NCBI GenBank assembly: GCA_025808875.1 | Contig: CP075528.1 | Span: forward strand, 310,001 to 374,000 | DNA from: Enhydrobacter sp. | GTDB taxonomy: Bacteria; Pseudomonadota; Alphaproteobacteria; Reyranellales; Reyranellaceae | DNA: 64,000 bases | Direction of reading: 5' to 3' | Shown here: positions 16,000-23,653 of the stretch, in pieces | How the letters are laid out: every line of letters starts with the position of its first letter | Position numbering within the stretch: position 1 is the stretch's first letter | Notes under the pieces: model-generated | What the model saw: the letters and a program-made list of their open reading frames with translations, nothing else | Databases searched by the model: none | Told to the model about the DNA's origin: nothing | Program-made: the position numbers and the translations under genes

Positions 16000-17865
16000 T
16001 CAGAACGCCTTGTTGCGGTCCGGTCGGTGCCGGTTGCGTGGCGTGAAGCCCGAGCGCTCGGCGCGGCGCGGCTCGCGCACCCAGACCTCGCGGTTGGGAT
16101 GCAGGCCGCCGCCGCGCGTCGCCGGCACGGCGGTCAGCCGCGCGCGGTGCAGCAGGCGGGTGTCGGCGACGCCGCAATGGGGATGCAGCCCGCCATTGGC
16201 GGCGACGACCTTGTCCCACGCCGCCTGGCGCCGCTCCCGCGTCGCCTTGTCGGCGAGGGCGGGGCAGTTCAGTTCGTTGCTGTTGAGGTCGACCACGATC
16301 TCGTCGCCGTCCTCGAGCAGGGCGATCGGGCCGCCGAGCGCCGCCTCGGGTCCGACATGGCCGATCACCAGCCCGACCGAGCCGCCCGAGAAGCGCGCGT
16401 CGGTCATCAGCGCCACCACGATGTTGCGCTCGCGGCAGAGCGCGGTGATGCGCGAGGTCGGGTCGAGCATCTCGGGCATGCCGGGCGCGCCGCTCGGCCC
16501 CTCGTAGCGCACGATGACGATGTCGTGGTTCTGGAACTGGCCGGGATTCGTGTCGAGCGCCTCCAGCAGGCCGCGCTCGCCCTCGAAGATGCGCGCCTTG
16601 CCGCGGAACACGTTGTTCTCCAGCCCGCCCTCGACGCCGGCGAGCTTCAGGATGGCGGAGAAATCCGGCGACAGGTTGCCGCCCAGCACACGCAGGCCGC
16701 CGGTCGGCTTGTAGGGCTTGTCGACGGCGTAGACGACCTTGCCGTCGGCGCGCCTGGCGCCGAGCCGCTCGACCTGTTTGGCCAGCGTCTCGCCGGTGCA
16801 GGTGAGCACCTCGCCGTTCAGCAGGCCGGCGTCGAGCAGCTCGCGCACGATGGTCTGCACGCCGCCCGCCTTGTCGATGTCGACCATCGAATACTTGCCG
16901 TAGGGCCGTGCGTCGGTCAGCACCGGCACGAGGTACTGGGAGAGGTGGTTGAACTCCTCCGGCGTCATGACTTCCTTCCAGAAGTCGGCGAAGCCCGCGG
17001 CGCGTGCGATCTCGGGCGCGTGCAGCACGACGTTGGTCGAGCCGCCGATCGCCATGGCGACGATCACCGCGTTGCGGATCGAATCGCGGCCGACGATGTC
17101 GCGCGGCTTGATGTCCTTGTCGATCAGGTCGGCGAGCATCCGGACGAGCTCGGCGGGGAACTCCTCGAGCCGGCGCGGATCGTCGGACGGCGGCGCCACC
17201 ATGTGCAGGGGCTGCATGCCGACCGTGCCAATGAAGGTCTGCATGGTGTTGTAGGTGAACATGCCGCCGCAGCTGCCGATGCCTGGGCAGGCGTGGCAGG
17301 CGATGCGCTCGCGCAGCGCGGCGTCGGGGTGGCCGGCGACCTGGTAGGCGCTGACGATGTCGAGCGCCTCGCCCGATTCGGGATCCCTGCCGGGATGGAT
17401 CGGGCCGTCCGACATGATGATGGCGGGCCGGTTGTGTTCGAGCAGGGCGGCCAGCGCGCCGACCGGAGGCTTGTCGCAGGCGACGACGGCGATGGTGCCG
17501 GCGAGACCGGTCGCGCTCAGGTGCTCGCACAGCGAATCGTGGGTGATCTCGCGGCCGATCAGCGAATAGCGCATCTCGCGCGTGCCGTTGCGGATGCCGT
17601 CGGAGGTGGCGATCGTGTATTCGGGCTGGACGAGGCGCAGCCGGAGCTGGCCCTGGCCGCTGCCGATGCGACCCTTCAGCGCCTCGTGGATGGCGTCGAC
17701 CTTGGCCATCACGCCGAGATAGCACTGGCTGTCGCCCTTGGTGCCGACCACGCCGACCGACGGCTCGTGGATCAGGTCGGGATCGGTGCCGATGACGCGG
17801 GCCATGCCGATGGTCTGGCTGGAGCGGCCGGGATGCCGGTCGATGATGACGTTCCTGCTGTTCAT
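16000..17865 (-). CDS. Dihydroxy-acid dehydratase family protein (IlvD/Edd), paralog type
   Basis: A ~621-aa Fe-S dehydratase of the IlvD/Edd family. Three cysteines expected to hold the cluster are seen in GDSQCYLGV, VVACDKPP and GIGSCGGMFTYNTM. The Mg-binding and active-site blocks DGIRNGTREMRYSLIGRE, AIGGSTNVVLHAPEIA and LMTDARFSGGS are present. It differs from housekeeping IlvD at several otherwise constant sites (MFTYNTM rather than MYTANTM) and has an arginine-rich C-terminal tail of ~55 residues. It may therefore act on a sugar acid or another diol acid. ATG at 17865 is chosen: the frame extends another 120 bases upstream but that part is not conserved-looking. Confidence 0.85.
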   Translation of the reverse strand: MNSRNVIIDRHPGRSSQTIGMARVIGTDPDLIHEPSVGVVGTKGDSQCYLGVMAKVDAIHEALKGRIGSGQGQLRLRLVQPEYTIATSDGIRNGTREMRYSLIGREITHDSLCEHLSATGLAGTIAVVACDKPPVGALAALLEHNRPAIIMSDGPIHPGRDPESGEALDIVSAYQVAGHPDAALRERIACHACPGIGSCGGMFTYNTMQTFIGTVGMQPLHMVAPPSDDPRRLEEFPAELVRMLADLIDKDIKPRDIVGRDSIRNAVIVAMAIGGSTNVVLHAPEIARAAGFADFWKEVMTPEEFNHLSQYLVPVLTDARPYGKYSMVDIDKAGGVQTIVRELLDAGLLNGEVLTCTGETLAKQVERLGARRADGKVVYAVDKPYKPTGGLRVLGGNLSPDFSAILKLAGVEGGLENNVFRGKARIFEGERGLLEALDTNPGQFQNHDIVIVRYEGPSGAPGMPEMLDPTSRITALCRERNIVVALMTDARFSGGSVGLVIGHVGPEAALGGPIALLEDGDEIVVDLNSNELNCPALADKATRERRQAAWDKVVAANGGLHPHCGVADTRLLHRARLTAVPATRGGGLHPNREVWVREPRRAERSGFTPRNRHRPDRNKAF

Positions 17866-18081
17866 GTCCTGCACGTCCGTGGCGGTGATGGCGTCGAGCG
17901 TCGCTCGCGGCGGCCGGTTTTGTACCAGCCGCCCCGGACATTGCCTAGGCGGATGGCCGGGTTCGCTCTGCGCCGGCGATGACATCGGCGCCGACGCACG
18001 TCGCGCGTCGAACGGAACCGGCGCGGCTACGATCCGGGCTTGCCGGAACGGCTCGCGATGCGAGATCGCCGCGCTCGCGGC

Positions 18082-18366
18082 TCAGGCTTTCAGGAAGGCG
18101 AGCCGTTCATCGGCGCGGCCCGGCGTGACGGCGAGGATTTCGGCGTCGACGACACCCTCGGCGACGAAGGGGTCGTCCTGCACGCGAGCCTCGATCTCCT
18201 CCCGAGACGCATTGTGCGCGAGGATCATCCCGCCCGCATTCGGCTGAAGACTGCCCGTCAGCAGGAAAACGCCGTCGTCGAAGCCGCGTTTGATCCAGGC
18301 GTTGTGCGCGTCCATGAATTGCGGCGCCTTGCTCTTGTCGGCAAAGCGAAGGGTGATGACGTGCAT
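18082..18366 (-). CDS. YciI family protein
   Basis: A 94-aa single-domain YciI-like protein of the ferredoxin-like alpha/beta fold. The start MHVITLRFADKSKAPQFMDA forms the first strand and helix. HNAWIKRGFDDGVFLLTGSL holds the conserved histidine, and the DPFVAEGVVDAEILAV segment matches the family's DPF/E motif. YciI proteins are often found as small enzymes or binding partners of redox systems; a specific activity is not known here. ATG at 18366 lies 10 bases downstream of the TetR gene stop, so it is co-transcribed with it. Confidence 0.85.
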   Translation of the reverse strand: MHVITLRFADKSKAPQFMDAHNAWIKRGFDDGVFLLTGSLQPNAGGMILAHNASREEIEARVQDDPFVAEGVVDAEILAVTPGRADERLAFLKA

Positions 18367-18376
18367 GGTTTCTCCG

Positions 18377-18970
18377 TCAGGCGGGTTGACGCGAAGCCGG
18401 GCGTGACTTCGCAGGGCATTGGGCGCGCAGCCATGCCTCCACGTCGGCGACCTCGCGGCGGATGAAATCCTCGTCGCGAAAGGCGGTGGCGAGCGTCGCA
18501 ACGCCCTGACTGCGCATCAAGACGTGGAGGGCCAGGGCATCGGCATCCGCCTTGCGCCCGAGGGCGGCGAACTGGCGGGAGAGCCAGGCGCGGAACAAGG
18601 CGAACAGGAGGGTCGCGTCGTCCTTCGCCGCGTGATCGAGCTTGGCCAGTTCGTTGCAGAGCGTGCCGACCGGGCAGCCGTAGGCCATGATTTTCGCTCG
18701 GTTCACGATGAGGATATGAACGAAGCTGCGGATGCGACCTGTCGGCGACTCCGCATCCCAGGCCTTGAGCATGGCGCGCGTATTCGCTACGCGCTGCGCG
18801 ATGACGGCATCGAGAATCTCGTCCTTCGTCCTGAAGTGGTAGTAGAAATTGCCGCGAGAGAGGCCGACGTCCCGGGCGATGTCGGCAAGCGAGGTGGCTT
18901 CGAAGCCCTGCTCGTAGAAGAGGCGATCTGCGGCATCCACGATCTGCCTGCGGGTTTCGCTCGCGCCCAT
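18377..18970 (-). CDS. TetR/AcrR family transcriptional regulator
   Basis: A 197-aa TetR-family repressor. The N-terminal DNA-binding domain reads ETRRQIVDAADRLFYEQGFE, then the helix-turn-helix LADIARDVGLSRGNFYYHF, and KDEILDAVIAQR. The C-terminal ligand domain has CPVGTLCNELAKLDHAAKDD, a pattern seen in the TetR_C subgroup that includes regulators of SDR and electrophile-response genes; its two cysteines could sense reactive compounds (inference). ATG at 18970 gives the normal TetR length; the longer frame to 19030 overlaps the operator region. It is divergent from the SDR at 19247, and a perfect-armed palindrome lies between them. Confidence 0.92.
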   Translation of the reverse strand: MGASETRRQIVDAADRLFYEQGFEATSLADIARDVGLSRGNFYYHFRTKDEILDAVIAQRVANTRAMLKAWDAESPTGRIRSFVHILIVNRAKIMAYGCPVGTLCNELAKLDHAAKDDATLLFALFRAWLSRQFAALGRKADADALALHVLMRSQGVATLATAFRDEDFIRREVADVEAWLRAQCPAKSRPASRQPA

Positions 18971-19046
18971 GTCCGACCTCCACGAATATCGCGCGCCCGG
19001 GCACCAGCCGTGAACCACGTCGTAGGACATTCGACCCAGGAACGAT

Positions 19047-19062
19047 TAGGACAAATGTCCTA
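19047..19062. promoter_or_regulatory. Likely TetR operator (palindrome)
   Basis: TAGGACAAATGTCCTA: two perfect 7-base arms around AA. An extra half-site GTAGGACAT lies at 19022-19030, 17 bases upstream. The site sits in the 276-base gap between the divergent tetR-like gene (start 18970) and the SDR gene (start 19247). It is the natural binding site for that regulator, controlling itself with the YciI gene, and probably the SDR. Confidence 0.7.
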
Positions 19063-19246
19063 CACGGTCAATGACGGCCAGTGGATCGTTCGCGCAGTGC
19101 ACGACCGGCGAAGAGGCCATCATCGTGCCAGCGACTCGTCGGTCCATGACGGCCTCGCCTTGGACGCGGCGGCAGGGGATGATCGGCGGCGCTCCTCGGG
19201 CCTGAAGCGAGGGAGCAGGTTTCGCAATGCAATGAAGGGGGACGAC

Positions 19247-20026
19247 ATGGCAAGGCTCGACGGCAAGGTCGCCGCGGTGACGGGCGGCGCATCGGGGATC
19301 GGCGAGGCGACGGTCAGGCGCTTCGTCGCCGAGGGCGCGAGCGTGGCCTTCTGCGACCGCGACGGCGAGGGCGGCCGGCGCGTGGCGAGCGAGCTCGAAA
19401 AGGCCGGCGCCCGGGTCGCCTTCACCCAGGCCGACGTCGGCAGCGAAGCCGCCTGCCTCGCCTTCGTCGACGGCGCCGCGCGGCAGTTCGGGCGCCTCGA
19501 CATCCTCGTCAACAATGCCGGCATCCGAAAGTACGAGAAGATCGACGAGGCGAGCGCGGCGAGCTGGAACGAGATCCTCGGCGTCAACCTGATGAGCTAC
19601 GTCTTCTGCGCCAAGGCGGCCGTCCCGCTGATGCGACGCAACAAGGGCGGTGCCCCCGGGGGAGCCATCGTCAACGTCGCCTCCGTCCGGTCTGTCGTCG
19701 CCGGCGGCGGCAACCTGCAGTACGACACCACCAAGGCGGCGATCGCGGGCCTGACGCGCGCACTCGCCGCCGACCACTCGGCGGAAGGCATTCGCGTGAA
19801 CGCCGTCGGTCCCGGTCCGATCTTCACGCCGTTCCACCAGCGCCGCATCGCGGCGGCCGGCGAGACCGTCGAGCAGTACAACGCGCAGGCGGCACGCGGC
19901 ACCATGCTGAAGCGCCCGGGCCGGGCCGAGGAGGTCGCCGCCGCCATCCTGTTCCTCGCCTCCGACGATGCCTCCTACGTCACCGGCGCGCTACTGTTCG
20001 TGGATGGCGGCATGACCGCGCTGTGA
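19247..20026 (+). CDS. Short-chain dehydrogenase/reductase (SDR), TetR-linked
   Basis: A 259-aa classical SDR. TGGASGIG (residues ~12-19) binds NAD(P); VNNAG is at the end of the fourth strand; catalytic serine in NVASVRS; the YxxxK dyad is QYDTTKAA; the C-terminus ends DASYVTGALLFVDGGMTAL. ATG at 19247 follows an AAGGGGG ribosome site; an in-frame ATG at 19232 would add five residues. It lies divergent from the TetR-family gene with a palindromic operator between, so repression relieved by its substrate is likely. The substrate is unknown. Confidence 0.9.
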   Translation: MARLDGKVAAVTGGASGIGEATVRRFVAEGASVAFCDRDGEGGRRVASELEKAGARVAFTQADVGSEAACLAFVDGAARQFGRLDILVNNAGIRKYEKIDEASAASWNEILGVNLMSYVFCAKAAVPLMRRNKGGAPGGAIVNVASVRSVVAGGGNLQYDTTKAAIAGLTRALAADHSAEGIRVNAVGPGPIFTPFHQRRIAAAGETVEQYNAQAARGTMLKRPGRAEEVAAAILFLASDDASYVTGALLFVDGGMTAL

Positions 20027-20104
20027 GGCGTGCCCCATCGGCCGCGGGCTGGGCTATGATGGCGCGGCGAATTCGAAGGGACCACGGGTGAGGAGACGCC
20101 AGCG

Positions 20105-20974
20105 ATGCGCACGAGCTTTTCCGTCAACGACATGACCATCCACCGGATCGTCGAGCAGGAGCAGGGCTTCACGCCGATCCTCGACTTCCTGCCGACCTTG
20201 TCGAAGGAGACGCTGAGCGAAAACCTCGCCTGGCTGGCGCCCGGCGGCTACGACAGCGCGACCGGCAACGTCGTGCTGTGCTTCCAGTCGTACGTCGTCA
20301 AGACGCCGCATCACAACATCCTGGTCGACAGCTGCATCGGCAACGACAAGAACTTCCCGCAGCGGCCGACCTGGAACAAGAAGACCGACGGCAACTGGAT
20401 GGCGGCGCTGAAGGCGGCCGGCCTCGGGGTCGAGGACATCGACTTCGTGATGTGCACGCACCTGCACGGCGACCACGTCGGCTGGAACACGCGGCTGGAG
20501 AACGGCCGCTGGGTGCCGACCTTCCCGAAGGCGCGCTACCTGTTCTCGAAGAAGGAATACACCTACTGGAGCGAGATCCATAAGAAGACCCCGCTCGACC
20601 AGATCAGCGACAGCGTGCTGCCGATCATCGAGGCCAACCGGGCCGAGCTGGTCGCCAGCGACCATGCGCTCAACGATCATGTCCGCTTGAGCCCGACCCC
20701 GGGCCACACGCCCGACCATTTCGCGGTCTGCGCCGGCAAGGGCTCCGACGCCGCGGTGTTCACCGGCGACCTGATCCACTCGCCGATCCAGGCCCGCTAT
20801 CCCGACCTGGTCATGCGCGTCGACACCGACCGCGAGCAGGCCATCCGGACGCGCCGGAGCTTCCTCGAGCGCTACTGCGACACCGACACCTTGTGCTGCA
20901 CCATGCATTTCCCCTCGCCCTCGGTCGGCCACATCAAGCGCTGGGGCGACGGCTTCCGCCTGGAATACGCATGA
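20105..20974 (+). CDS. MBL-fold metallo-hydrolase
   Basis: A 289-aa metallo-beta-lactamase-fold hydrolase. The metal ligands are in THLHGDHVGW (HxHxDH), the third histidine in PTPGHTPDHF, the bridging aspartate in FTGDLIH, and a final histidine in TMHFPSPSVGHI. It resembles quorum-quenching lactonase-like and methyl-parathion-hydrolase-like members that act on lactones or esters, but the class is broad. ATG at 20105 follows GAGGAGACGCCAGCG. It comes 78 bases after the SDR in the same direction, so co-transcription is possible. Confidence 0.88.
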   Translation: MRTSFSVNDMTIHRIVEQEQGFTPILDFLPTLSKETLSENLAWLAPGGYDSATGNVVLCFQSYVVKTPHHNILVDSCIGNDKNFPQRPTWNKKTDGNWMAALKAAGLGVEDIDFVMCTHLHGDHVGWNTRLENGRWVPTFPKARYLFSKKEYTYWSEIHKKTPLDQISDSVLPIIEANRAELVASDHALNDHVRLSPTPGHTPDHFAVCAGKGSDAAVFTGDLIHSPIQARYPDLVMRVDTDREQAIRTRRSFLERYCDTDTLCCTMHFPSPSVGHIKRWGDGFRLEYA

Positions 20975-21140
20975 GTCCGAGCGTGACGCCGAACCGATGA
21001 AGGGGCGGTTGGTAGCGGTAGAGAGAGCCCGATCCTTACAAAGTACGTCCACGCACTTGCGGTAGCGTACGTTGAAGCCGACATGGAGCCTGACTGGAAT
21101 CACTGACCCGTCCGATCTGATCCTGGAGGAGACACGAAGT

Positions 21141-21560
21141 ATGAGCCCATCCGACATCGCCTATACGCCGATCCTGCCGGACGGCTGGTCGCGGCCGCGT
21201 GGCTTCTCGCATGCCGTCGTCGCCAGGGGCACGAAGAGCGTGCGCATCGCGGGGCAGATTGGCCGGGAGCCCGGACAGGCCCATATCGCCCCGGGGACGG
21301 ACGCCGGCACGCAGTGGCGCGTGGCCCTGAGCAATGTCGTGGCCGTTCTGAAGGCGGCGGGAGGCGAGCCAGGGCATCTGGTGATGCTGCGCGCCTATGT
21401 GACGGACATTGCGGAGTTCAACGGCGCCGGCGCCGCAATCGGTGCGGCGTGGGGTGCGACGTTGGGCAAGCATTTCCCGGCGATGACGTTGGTACAGGTC
21501 TCGGCGTTGATCGATCCGCAGGCAAAGGTCGAGATCGAAGGCGAAGCCATCCTGCCCTGA
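21141..21560 (+). CDS. RidA family protein
   Basis: A 139-aa member of the RidA/YjgF/Rid family, trimeric proteins that hydrolyse reactive enamines and imines or act in related catabolic steps. Family blocks seen are GFSHAVVARGTKSVRIAGQI, LRAYVTDIAEF (with the substrate-contacting arginine), ALIDPQAKVEIEGEAI, and a final acidic residue typical of the fold. ATG at 21141 follows a GGAGGAGACAC ribosome site. The stretch 20975-21140 holds nothing recognisable. The next gene downstream is a Rieske-flavodoxin fusion in the same direction, 129 bases away; RidA proteins are often found with flavin or amine-oxidising enzymes. Confidence 0.87.
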   Translation: MSPSDIAYTPILPDGWSRPRGFSHAVVARGTKSVRIAGQIGREPGQAHIAPGTDAGTQWRVALSNVVAVLKAAGGEPGHLVMLRAYVTDIAEFNGAGAAIGAAWGATLGKHFPAMTLVQVSALIDPQAKVEIEGEAILP

Positions 21561-21689
21561 GCTTCGGTGCCTCGGCAGTCGGTGCCGTGCCGCGCACGAC
21601 GAACGACGTGATTGTGATGGTTTATCGTGGTCGGGCCGCCTATTTTGGCGTGCCGGACCTCGGCTGCTTGCATCGAGGAAGGAGATGAG

Positions 21690-22796
21690 ATGGCAGACCA
21701 AGCCAACGAGAACTGGCAGCGGTTGGGGGCCGTCGAAGACCTGAAGAAATGCGCTCTTCAGCAGCTCGAAGTCGGCCGTGTCCGCATTGCCCTTTCCTAC
21801 CGCGACGGCGAGTTCGGAGCAGTCTCCGGCGTCTGCAATCATGCCGGCGGACCTCTCGGCCAAGGCTCACTGAAGGACGACTATATCGTCTGTCCCTGGC
21901 ACAACTGGATGTTTCATCGCTCGACCGGCCAGGCACGGCCAGGAGTTGCAGCCGCGGTGCCGAGCCACGCGTTGCGCATTCAAGGCGAAGATCTCTACAT
22001 CGATCTCACCCCTGTCACCCGGCGGATTCAGGCACCGCATGTCAAGCACCCGTTGAGCCGGGCCATCGTGCGCGAACCGGGTCCGCTGCGGGTTGCCGGA
22101 ATCTCCACGACGGCCATGAACCGCGAGTTCCCGCGCTATTCCACTTCCGAAGGCCTGCTTCAGACGTCGCTCGGCCACGCCAGGGAAGCTGGAATGGAAA
22201 CACGTTTGATCCGTCTCAACGATCTTCGCTTCCGGGCGTGCGAGGGCTATTACTCGAAGAGTGCCCATGCCTGCACGTGGCCCTGTACGATCACGCAGAT
22301 GGACGCCACCGATCAGCTCGACGCGGTCTATGAGGCGCTGGTTTTTTGGGCCGACATCGTGTTGATCGCCACGCCCATCCGGTGGGGCGGTCCCGGTTCG
22401 CTCTACGTCAAGATGACGGAGCGGCTGAATTGCGTGCAAAACCAGATCACGATCCATAATCGAGTGCTCATCCGCAACAAGGTCGCCGCCTTCATCGTGA
22501 TCGGCGGGCAGGACAATGTTCAGGCGGTCGTCGGGCAGATGATGATGTTCTTCGGAGAACTCGGTTTCTCTTTTCCGCCGTTTCCATTCATCGCCCATAG
22601 TCGTGGCTGGTCGGCCGAGGATATGGAGAATCACATTACCGAGGTTCGAAACAGCGCCGAGCTGCACCAAGGTGCTTGTGAGCTTGTCGATCGATGCGTC
22701 GAGCTGGCGGGACGTCTGGCGGAGTCGGACAGTGCCGCATCCCAGATCGCGCGAGGCGGTCGCAAGGCTCATCATCTCGATTCCGAGGATCCCTAG
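21690..22796 (+). CDS. Rieske [2Fe-2S] domain fused to NAD(P)H/FMN-dependent flavodoxin-like reductase
   Basis: A 368-aa two-domain redox protein. Residues ~1-110 are a Rieske ferredoxin domain: cluster ligands C49 and H51 in CNHAGG, C68 and H71 in CPWHNWM. Residues ~140-350 form a flavodoxin/NADPH-dependent FMN reductase fold: LRVAGISTTAMNREFPRYS is the phosphate loop, and FWADIVLIATPIRWGGPGSL is the flavin-contacting segment. NADH or NADPH could thus reduce flavin and pass electrons to the Rieske cluster in one chain. ATG at 21690 has a near-perfect GAGGAAGGAG site. GC content is lower than the neighbours, hinting at transfer. Partner enzyme unknown; no oxygenase is nearby. Confidence 0.85.
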   Translation: MADQANENWQRLGAVEDLKKCALQQLEVGRVRIALSYRDGEFGAVSGVCNHAGGPLGQGSLKDDYIVCPWHNWMFHRSTGQARPGVAAAVPSHALRIQGEDLYIDLTPVTRRIQAPHVKHPLSRAIVREPGPLRVAGISTTAMNREFPRYSTSEGLLQTSLGHAREAGMETRLIRLNDLRFRACEGYYSKSAHACTWPCTITQMDATDQLDAVYEALVFWADIVLIATPIRWGGPGSLYVKMTERLNCVQNQITIHNRVLIRNKVAAFIVIGGQDNVQAVVGQMMMFFGELGFSFPPFPFIAHSRGWSAEDMENHITEVRNSAELHQGACELVDRCVELAGRLAESDSAASQIARGGRKAHHLDSEDP

Positions 22797-22902
22797 CACT
22801 TTTGCGCACGCGCGCTCATATCGGCGGGGTGGCTCGGCGGGCTCCAGGGCGCTCGGCTTGCTCGGCCTGCGCTGCCGGCGCCGACGGGAAGCTCGGTCTC
22901 GT

Positions 22903-23448
22903 CTATCCGGTGCGCGTGTCGCCGCACCATATCGCCGCCCCGGCCACAGTCAGCACGGTTCCGCCACTGATCACGAGGATCCAGGCGATGAGCCAGAGGC
23001 GGTTCAATCGGAGCCCGACAAGCCAAGATGGTCTTGCCTTCGAAGCGCCGGAGGACGAAGAGCGAGGCGCGGAATACAGTGTGCGAAACTGCGCTCTATG
23101 CTCGAGTTCCGCGGCCGCGCGAATTTCCGTCAGCGACGGTGGTGGAGTTCCGCCTGCAAGTGCGGTGTCGATGGCTTTTCGCGCCAGCTCGAACACCTTC
23201 ACGTGGAAACGATTGCGTTCGTAGCACTTTAGCGACAAGACAAGACCGAAGACGCCAAGAAACACGACCGCAATTCCGCCGACTAAAAGTGGCGTCCCAC
23301 CTTGTCCTGCGCTCGCGGCGACGGTTGCGATGGCCCCCGCAAAGCCAAGTCCCGCATTGGTGAAGGAACTCCGCTCGGTTTCGTGGTGGCGGGCTTGCTC
23401 ACCCGCATCCGCCATGTAAGCGAGCAGTGCGTCCATCTTTTCCGACAC
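22903..23448 (-). CDS. Membrane protein of unknown function (2+1 helices)
   Basis: A 181-aa protein. A short charged N-terminus with HHETERSSFTNAG is followed by two close hydrophobic helices (FAGAIATVAASAG and LVGGIAVVFLGVFGLVLSL), then the motif KCYERNRFHVKVFELARKAID. A soluble region follows, and a third helix (LIAWILVISGGTVLTVAGAAI) near the C-terminus. The same order of pieces is found in a widespread family of uncharacterised bacterial membrane proteins, and is loosely reminiscent of SLATT-type two-helix membrane effectors, but no SMODS or SLOG partner is next to it. GTG at 23448 is chosen because GGAGGAGAGG lies seven bases upstream. It has lower GC than its neighbours. Confidence 0.7.
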   Translation of the reverse strand: MSEKMDALLAYMADAGEQARHHETERSSFTNAGLGFAGAIATVAASAGQGGTPLLVGGIAVVFLGVFGLVLSLKCYERNRFHVKVFELARKAIDTALAGGTPPPSLTEIRAAAELEHRAQFRTLYSAPRSSSSGASKARPSWLVGLRLNRLWLIAWILVISGGTVLTVAGAAIWCGDTRTG

Positions 23449-23653
23449 CTGCCTCTCCTCCGCACCGGGTAAGTGAAATATATTCTAGCCTTCTTGCGGG
23501 CGGTCCAAACAGCCTTTGATACCCGCGCCACGACCAAGGCGTCGCGTCGCGGCGGCGCCATGGCGGCACTCCGCTGTGGTCGCTCGCATACGCGCCGACC
23601 GGCAGCGCCGGCGCGCCAAGTCGGCGCTTGTTCGGCTCGATATCGATCGAGTG

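Noticed and set aside
14072..17941. 1289-codon minus-strand open frame joining glycosyltransferase, LLM and dehydratase regions
   Set aside because: Only its last part is the glycosyltransferase; the rest is a shifted frame of the LLM and IlvD genes, each of which has its own start and domains.
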